From the NCBI RefSeq assembly GCF_010550245.1, contig NZ_JAAGLU010000032.1:61790-125789 (forward strand): DNA of 64,000 bases, read 5' to 3'. The notes beneath the pieces were generated by a model that ran no database searches, had not been told where the DNA came from, and worked only from the letters and a program-made list of their open reading frames with translations. This DNA comes from Streptomyces sp. SID12501 (GTDB lineage: Bacteria; Actinomycetota; Actinomycetes; Streptomycetales; Streptomycetaceae). Below are positions 57,902-64,000 of the stretch, one piece after another; the stretch's first letter is position 1, and every line of letters begins with the position of its first letter. The position numbers were made by a program, and so were the translations under genes.

Positions 57902-59440
57902 TCAGTCCCGTTTGCAGATGCGGTCCAGGAGGTTCGCGGTGGCCCGCTGGACCCGGGCGTCCACATGGCCTGGGCGGTCCAGGGACGGGGACCAGGCGAA
58001 CGTTCCGGACGCGAAGACCAGGGCTCCGGACGGGGATCTGTAGAGGGAGGTCTCCTGGTGGCGGAGGGCGCCTTCGCTGTCGGCGTACGGGGAGTGGGCG
58101 AGGAGGATGCGGTCGTCGTGCTCGGGGAGCTGGGTGCGCGGGAAGTAGCGGTCGGCCTCGCCGGCCACCATGCCCTCGATCTCGTCGCCGTCGTGGGCGC
58201 CGGTCGCGTCCCACATCCAGTGGTCGGCGTTGCGGACGATCAGGGGCGTGGGCTCGGGGACCCGGCCCGCGTACTGGATGCCGATCAACTGCTGCTCAGG
58301 GCGGTCGATTTCACGCCACAACGCCGATTTTCCGGGGCCGCGACGCTTACGGCAGGTGAGGAGTCGGTCCGGGACGCCGGACGGGGACGGGGCCAGCTCC
58401 ACCTGCCAGTACATGGTGTTGGCGGAGAGGAAGACGAGGGAGGTGCCGCTCTCGCGGGCGAGTTCTGTGGTGCGGCGCATCGCCGTGGACCAGTACTCGT
58501 CGTGGCCCGGGAAGACCAGGCCCCGGTAGCGGGTGGGGTCGATGCGGCCGGCGTGCAGGTCGCGGGAGTCCGCGTAGGCGACGTCGTAGCCGTAGCGCTC
58601 GGCGAAGCGGATGAAGTCGTAGGCGTGGCCCACGTGGAGGGGGAGGCCGGCGCCCGCGTACGGGCGGTCGAAGGAGACGGTGGTCGCGGCGTCGGCCTCG
58701 CCGAGGAGCCGGCCGCGCTCGTCCCACGCGTGGTAGAGGCTCGCGCCGGTGCGGCCGTCCTCCGGGTAGAGGTTGTACGCCTGCCAGGTGATGTCCGGCA
58801 GGAGGAGCAGCAGGTCCGCCGGGTGGTTGTCGCGGACCGTGAAGGGGATGTGGGAGCGGTAGCCGTCGACGGTGGTGAGGACGGCGACGTACGCCCCGAC
58901 GTTCCAGTAGGACGGGATCTGCAGGCGCCAGGAGAGCCACCAGTGGTGGCAGGAGACCGTGCGGTCGGCGGTGAGCGGCGCGGGCTGGACGATGCCGGAG
59001 AGGCGGGGGCTGGTGGTGATCTTCGCGGCGCCGTCACCGCCGTAGTGGCCGATGCGGTAGATGTCCACGGCGAACTCCTGCGGCGGGTCGACCGTGATGT
59101 GGAAGTCGATCGCCTCGCCGGGGGAGGCGGGGCCGGTGGAGACGAACCCCTTGATCTGACGGCGCACGTCGTCGGCGGCGCGGGGGCCGCCGGTGGTGGT
59201 GGGCGCGGTGCGGGAGGTGCGGGGGGCGGGGATTCTGGTGTCCCTCGTGCGTGTGGCGGCGGTCGGGGTGGCTGTGGCGGCCGGGTCTAAGGGGTCCACG
59301 TACCAGGGGACGACGTGGCCGGTGTCGTCGAAGTAGGTCTCGCTGCCTCGGAGCCAGGGGACGGGGCCCAGACCGAAGGGGTCCGTGACGGCGTGCGCGA
59401 GTGCTCCGGACTCCCAGCGGCGGATCGGCTGCGGCCCCAT
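57902..59440 (-). CDS. N,N-dimethylformamidase large-subunit-like protein
   Basis: This 512-residue protein contains an Ig-like N-terminal part (residues about 90-210, DIYRIGHYGGDGAAK) and a glutamine-amidotransferase-like middle (FPGHDEYWSTAMRR, FLSANTMYWQVEL). The layout is that of the DMFase beta-subunit-like / DUF6605 family. Related proteins occur widely in actinomycetes, usually without a known substrate. A true formamidase role is not implied. ATG 59440, behind GGAAGGA, is preferred to ATG 59518. It is next to purC on the same strand with a 97-nt gap. Confidence 0.85.
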   Translation of the reverse strand: MGPQPIRRWESGALAHAVTDPFGLGPVPWLRGSETYFDDTGHVVPWYVDPLDPAATATPTAATRTRDTRIPAPRTSRTAPTTTGGPRAADDVRRQIKGFVSTGPASPGEAIDFHITVDPPQEFAVDIYRIGHYGGDGAAKITTSPRLSGIVQPAPLTADRTVSCHHWWLSWRLQIPSYWNVGAYVAVLTTVDGYRSHIPFTVRDNHPADLLLLLPDITWQAYNLYPEDGRTGASLYHAWDERGRLLGEADAATTVSFDRPYAGAGLPLHVGHAYDFIRFAERYGYDVAYADSRDLHAGRIDPTRYRGLVFPGHDEYWSTAMRRTTELARESGTSLVFLSANTMYWQVELAPSPSGVPDRLLTCRKRRGPGKSALWREIDRPEQQLIGIQYAGRVPEPTPLIVRNADHWMWDATGAHDGDEIEGMVAGEADRYFPRTQLPEHDDRILLAHSPYADSEGALRHQETSLYRSPSGALVFASGTFAWSPSLDRPGHVDARVQRATANLLDRICKRD

Positions 59441-59597
59441 GACTGCGTCCTTCCCTGGCTCCCCCGGAAGCTGTCCTATGTCCCGTGCGATTGCCATGTG
59501 CGCGATCGGTCCCAGCACATCACATTACGCACGCACTCCGTCACCATTCGTCGCCGATTGACCAGAAGTGGAAGAGAGGACTCCGGCCGGTTTTCTG

Positions 59598-59615
59598 CCC
59601 CCGGCACTCCGGGGG
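59598..59615 (-). terminator. Short GC hairpin after M48-like gene
   Basis: CCCCCGG and CCGGGGG pair around CACT, 25 nt beyond the stop of the membrane protein gene on the minus strand. No U-tract follows. It might be a terminator or a chance hairpin. Confidence 0.45.
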
Positions 59616-59639
59616 CCGCGCCCCGAGGAATCCTCCGCG

Positions 59640-61520
59640 TCACACCAGGCGTACGGGCTTCTCCGGGCGTACGCCTGTCGTGCGGAGCCACGCGTCCAGG
59701 GGGGCCGGGTCGCCCGTTTCTATGAGGGTCAGGACCTTTGGGCCCAGGTCGGCCGCTCGCTCACCGTTCAGGAGGAGCGAGGGGCCGTCGAGCCAGTCCA
59801 GGCCGGGCATCGCGCCCGCGGTGTCCATCGCCGCACAGCACACCATCGCGGTGACGTGATCGGCGAGCAGTTCGCGACCGGTGCGCGGAGGCTGCAACGG
59901 GAACAGCGGCAGCGAGCCCTCGTCCCAGAGGGCCGTGTCCGGGCCCTGACCGGTCAGCCCTGCCGGGGCCTGCTGTCCGTTCACCGGCGCCGCCGCCTCC
60001 TCCTCGCGGGCGACCTCCGCACTGAGCCCGGCGGCGAGAGCCTCACCGCGCTCGCTTCCCACCCGCTCGTCGTCGCCATCTCCATCCCCGTACTCGTCCC
60101 CGGCTCCGGACCCGTACTCGTCCGCGTACTCGTCCTTCGCCGTCTCTGCTGCAGTCTCTGCTGCCGTTGGCACTGCCGCTGTCGTTGCCGCTGCGGGGGG
60201 CTGGGGCGTCGTCAGGTGGTTCATCACGCGGGACAGGGTGGGGGCGTCGGGGTTCTGGCGTGCGGGTGCGGAGGCGCGGTGGACGCCCCGTGCGTCCAGA
60301 GCGTCCAGGACCCGGTGGAGACGTGCCGCGTCCATCCGCCACTTACGGTCGACCACCTCCTCCGGGTACTCCTGCCAGTCCACCGGCGCCCAGTCCGGGC
60401 CGGGCTCGGCCGGACCGCCGTGGAAGAGGCGGGCGGCCAGCAGTGAGGCCGCCTCGTCGACCAGACCGGGTTCTTCGAGGAGGTCGCAGGCCGGACGTTC
60501 GCCCAGCCGGGACGTGAAGCCCTCGGCCAGCCGGTCGCGGCGGGACAGTTCCGTGAGCGCCGCGACGACGCCCGCGTCCAGCCTGGCCGGCCAGCGGCCC
60601 ATCCGCCAGGCGGGAAGCGCGACCCGGGTCAGCAGCCGGTCCCAGCCCGCGTACGCCAGGCCGACCTGCTCCTGCGCGACGATCCGCAGCCCGTAGTCCA
60701 CGGCCTGTGCGCGCTCGGCGGCGGCTGCCGCGACCCCGCGCTCCATCTCGGACGCGTGCACCCGGCAGCTGCGCAGCAGCAGCCTCACCACCCAGCCGAC
60801 GCCCGCGAGCGCCGCACGGGACACGGGGTCGCGCCGGTGCGCAGCGGCCACGGCCACGGCCGCGTCGAGGCCCCGTACGAAGCGCCGCGCCGCCGCGATG
60901 TCAGGGTTCGCCGACGGTCCCGTACCCGCGACGACCGGTGCGAGGACCGCTCGCAGCTCAGCGACGCGCATCCACCACAGGAAGGGCGAGCCGATCACCA
61001 GGACAGGCGATGCCGTCGCCGCCGCACGCCGGCGCTGTCCCTGGAAGACGGGGCGCAGACCTCGTACGCCGGATATCTCGTCCCGGCCCTCCGGCGGGGG
61101 CGGGGCGTTGGCGGGGTGGGTGCGGTCCTCCAGCCAGCTGTCGCAGTCCGGGGTGAGCGCTATCGCGGAGGGGGCGGGGACGCCGAGGCGGTCGGCCAGG
61201 TCGCGCACCAGGTGGTAGAGGTCCAGGGCCGATTCCTCGGCGATCGGGACCGTGGGGCTCATGGCCGGGCGCGCGCGGGCGACGACCAGGGCGACGGCGG
61301 CCGCGGCGAGGAGTACGACCAGTGCGGCGACGCTCGTGATCCAGCGGGCGAGGTCCCAGGTGCCGCCCACGAGGTGGCCGGTGGAGCCGCCGGCCAGCAG
61401 CACGACGGCGACGGCCGCGGGCAGCAGGGCGACGGCCAGGGCCCTGCTGCGGATGCGCAGCACGGCGAGGGCCCGGGAACGCGCGACCTGCGCGCCCGCC
61501 TCCACACCCATACCGGTCAC
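59640..61520 (-). CDS. Membrane protein resembling a degenerate M48 peptidase
   Basis: This 626-residue protein has two N-terminal membrane helices (residues 28-45 and 60-82), a DLYHLVRDLADRLGVPAP segment and then SPVLVIGSPFLWWMRVAELRAVLAPVVAG. The last part aligns by eye with the M48 family, where the sequence should read HExxH, but here it is PVVAG (195-199). The zinc site is therefore lost. A long disordered acidic part (about 430-520) and a folded C-terminus follow. A pseudo-enzyme or scaffold in the membrane is likely. The start is GTG 61520 or ATG 61511. Confidence 0.75.
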   Translation of the reverse strand: MTGMGVEAGAQVARSRALAVLRIRSRALAVALLPAAVAVVLLAGGSTGHLVGGTWDLARWITSVAALVVLLAAAAVALVVARARPAMSPTVPIAEESALDLYHLVRDLADRLGVPAPSAIALTPDCDSWLEDRTHPANAPPPPEGRDEISGVRGLRPVFQGQRRRAAATASPVLVIGSPFLWWMRVAELRAVLAPVVAGTGPSANPDIAAARRFVRGLDAAVAVAAAHRRDPVSRAALAGVGWVVRLLLRSCRVHASEMERGVAAAAAERAQAVDYGLRIVAQEQVGLAYAGWDRLLTRVALPAWRMGRWPARLDAGVVAALTELSRRDRLAEGFTSRLGERPACDLLEEPGLVDEAASLLAARLFHGGPAEPGPDWAPVDWQEYPEEVVDRKWRMDAARLHRVLDALDARGVHRASAPARQNPDAPTLSRVMNHLTTPQPPAAATTAAVPTAAETAAETAKDEYADEYGSGAGDEYGDGDGDDERVGSERGEALAAGLSAEVAREEEAAAPVNGQQAPAGLTGQGPDTALWDEGSLPLFPLQPPRTGRELLADHVTAMVCCAAMDTAGAMPGLDWLDGPSLLLNGERAADLGPKVLTLIETGDPAPLDAWLRTTGVRPEKPVRLV

Positions 61521-61891
61521 GACCGGACGTCACCCCCTACCTTTTCCGCTCTCACCCTGACGTTGCTCACTCCCCCACTGTGGCACCCACCACTGACATC
61601 GCAATGCCGGTGGGCCAAGTGCCGGAACGCTTGCGCCGCACCATAGTTGGGGGCCCGGTCCTCGTCAGCCGGATGGGGGATCGGTCACCCGATGGAATGG
61701 CTTTGGGGAGAGGTGGATGACACACGGCGACGACGAAGTGGCAGTTGGGAGGGGTCTGGGAGTGGTCCGGAAGTGGTCTGGGAATCGTCTGGGAGTGGCC
61801 TGGGAGACCTTCGGACGCGCTGCAAAGACCCTCGGGCCCCGCATCCTTAGACGGATCCGGGGCCCGAGAGGTTCATCGACGTGTATCGGTA
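61521..61891. other. Gap between membrane protein gene and purD
   Basis: The 371 nt contain the M48-like gene's upstream region, a run of GGGAGTGG/GTCTGGGA-type direct repeats at about 61743-61806, and the purD terminator at 61831-61868. No gene with host-like codon bias is present. Confidence 0.5.
61831..61868 (-). terminator. purD terminator
   Basis: CTCGGGCCCCG (61831-61841) and CGGGGCCCGAG (61858-61868) pair perfectly, and inner ATCC/GGAT pairs with small bulges. It is 24 nt beyond the purD stop on the minus strand. Confidence 0.82.
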
Positions 61892-63145
<1,254 letters not shown>

Positions 63146-63267
63146 GGGGGTCAGCTTAGTGGTCGGGGTGGGGAGCGCCTGCCGGTGCCGGTGCGGGCCT
63201 CGCCGGGGGCTTGTCCTCAAGCTCCCCCACTGGGAACCCCCGGACGGGCTGGATGCGCTCCCCTCGC

Positions 63268-64000
63268 CTACTCGTTGTTCGAGACCTCTTCCACCACCGT
63301 CGCCCCCAGCTCACGCACGATCAGTTCGTGGCCGGAGAGGGCGGACTCGTCGAGGTCGGGGTCGTCGTCCTCGGCGGTGTCGTCCTCGGGGGCGATGGGC
63401 GGGGATTCCGGGGCCGAGCGCTGCGGTGCCGGGGCGGAGGCCTGGGGACGGGGGGCGCCCGATGCCGACGCGGGCGCGGATGAGGATGCTGGTGCCGGGG
63501 GCGCGGCCTGCTGGTGGGGGGACGACGTCGATGCGCCACCACCGTAGCCACCACCACCGCCACCCCCGCCTCCGTAGCCACCGGAGGAAGCGCCTCCGCC
63601 ATAGCCACCGGTCGCCGGGGCCGCCGGGCCGCCGCCCGTCGGGTCGACGACCGCCTCGATCCTCCACTGGACGCTGAACTGTTCCGCCAGCGCCTGCTTC
63701 AGCACTTCCTCGCTGCCGCTGCTGGAGAAGTTGTCCCGTGCGCCCGCGTTCATGAAGCCGAGCTGGAGCGTGGTGCCGTCGAAGCCGCTGACCTGGGCGT
63801 TCTGGCTGAGCAGGATCCAGGTGAACCGGCGGCGGTTCTTCACGGACTCCAGGATGTTCGGCCAGAGCATGCGGGGGTCGAGGCCGCCGGGCACGGGTGC
63901 GCCGGCCTGCGCGGCGGGAGCCTGGGCGGCCGGGGCCTGGGGCTGAGCCTGGGAGTAGGCCGCTGCCGGAGCGGGTGAGGCGGGCGCCGGGAGCCGCGAC
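63268..64000 (-). CDS. dnaX: DNA polymerase III gamma/tau subunit, C-terminal part (partial)
   Basis: The gene enters from the right edge, and its N-terminal ATPase part lies outside. The visible 240 codons hold an Ala/Pro/Gln-rich linker, then DPRMLWPNILESVKNRRRFTW, with FDGTTLQLGF and EEVLKQALAEQFSVQWRIEAVV downstream, the conserved C-terminal domain of actinobacterial DnaX. A long Gly/Tyr-rich stretch (GGYGGG repeats) and an acidic Asp/Glu end follow. It is the clamp-loader and replisome organiser. Open reading continues to base 64000 with no stop. Confidence 0.92.
   Translation of the reverse strand, partial: SRLPAPASPAPAAAYSQAQPQAPAAQAPAAQAGAPVPGGLDPRMLWPNILESVKNRRRFTWILLSQNAQVSGFDGTTLQLGFMNAGARDNFSSSGSEEVLKQALAEQFSVQWRIEAVVDPTGGGPAAPATGGYGGGASSGGYGGGGGGGGGYGGGASTSSPHQQAAPPAPASSSAPASASGAPRPQASAPAPQRSAPESPPIAPEDDTAEDDDPDLDESALSGHELIVRELGATVVEEVSNNE

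Noticed and set aside
57491..59290. 599-codon plus-strand frame opposite purC and the DMFase-like gene
   Set aside because: It is a reverse-frame shadow spanning two clear minus-strand genes and their intergenic gap.

Overview
The window reads as a Streptomyces chromosome segment. The evidence is very high GC with strong third-position bias, a complete bldC gene, an Lsr2-family protein, an ANTAR protein, DUF5753/DUF397/DUF6879 regulators, and a purine, vdh, bldC and hrpA gene order that matches my recollection of the S. coelicolor SCO4067-SCO4096 region. That match is from memory and was not searched. Most genes from 17 kb onward lie on the minus strand, and several of the purine genes are distributed among them.

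Bases 1 to about 14.5 kb are the late structural half of a siphovirus-type prophage, all on the plus strand. The order is portal, U35 prohead protease, HK97-fold capsid protein, head-tail adaptors, two tandem tail-tube-like proteins, a gp10-like protein, a tail assembly chaperone pair joined by a canonical -1 slippery heptamer, a tape measure protein, large tail proteins, an amidase endolysin and two small holin-like membrane proteins. The terminase, integrase and left end lie outside the window. A 15-bp hairpin separates this block from a regulatory module at 14.5-16.9 kb: DUF5753 XRE plus DUF6879 on the minus strand, and a divergent pair of small genes on the plus strand. A tRNA-Lys gene whose 3' end faces the phage block (17145-17217) is the likely right boundary.

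From 17.3 to 31 kb there is an amino acid permease, a large secreted FG-GAP protein, an RhlE-type DEAD-box helicase with RGG-like repeats, a lipoprotein, a mini-zincin, a membrane metallophosphoesterase, tRNA-Glu, and a stress-flavoured group (winged-helix regulator, STAS-ANTAR protein, CsbD, Ppx/GppA). Then come tRNA-Asp, a near-perfect parS site, tRNA-Phe, a secreted repeat protein, hrpA and an identical second tRNA-Asp. The bldC region follows, with long AT-richer flanks, then a conserved hypothetical, valine dehydrogenase (vdh) and a DUF3073 protein.

The right third holds purine biosynthesis genes: purF-purM, the coupled purS-purQ-purL operon, purC and purD. Interleaved are a META-domain lipoprotein, a mycothiol-isomerase-like protein, a second DUF5753 XRE/DUF397 locus with a divergent small-gene pair, lsrL (Lsr2 paralogue), three tRNA-Gly genes, an ABC exporter coupled to a NarL-type two-component system, a DMFase-like protein and a membrane protein resembling an M48 protease with a lost active site. 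The 3' end of dnaX runs off the right edge.

I did not find a wholly novel multi-gene system. The most interesting signals are the frameshift site, the internal start inside the endolysin, the isolated parS site, the two look-alike XRE loci, and the nested inverted repeats upstream of purS.
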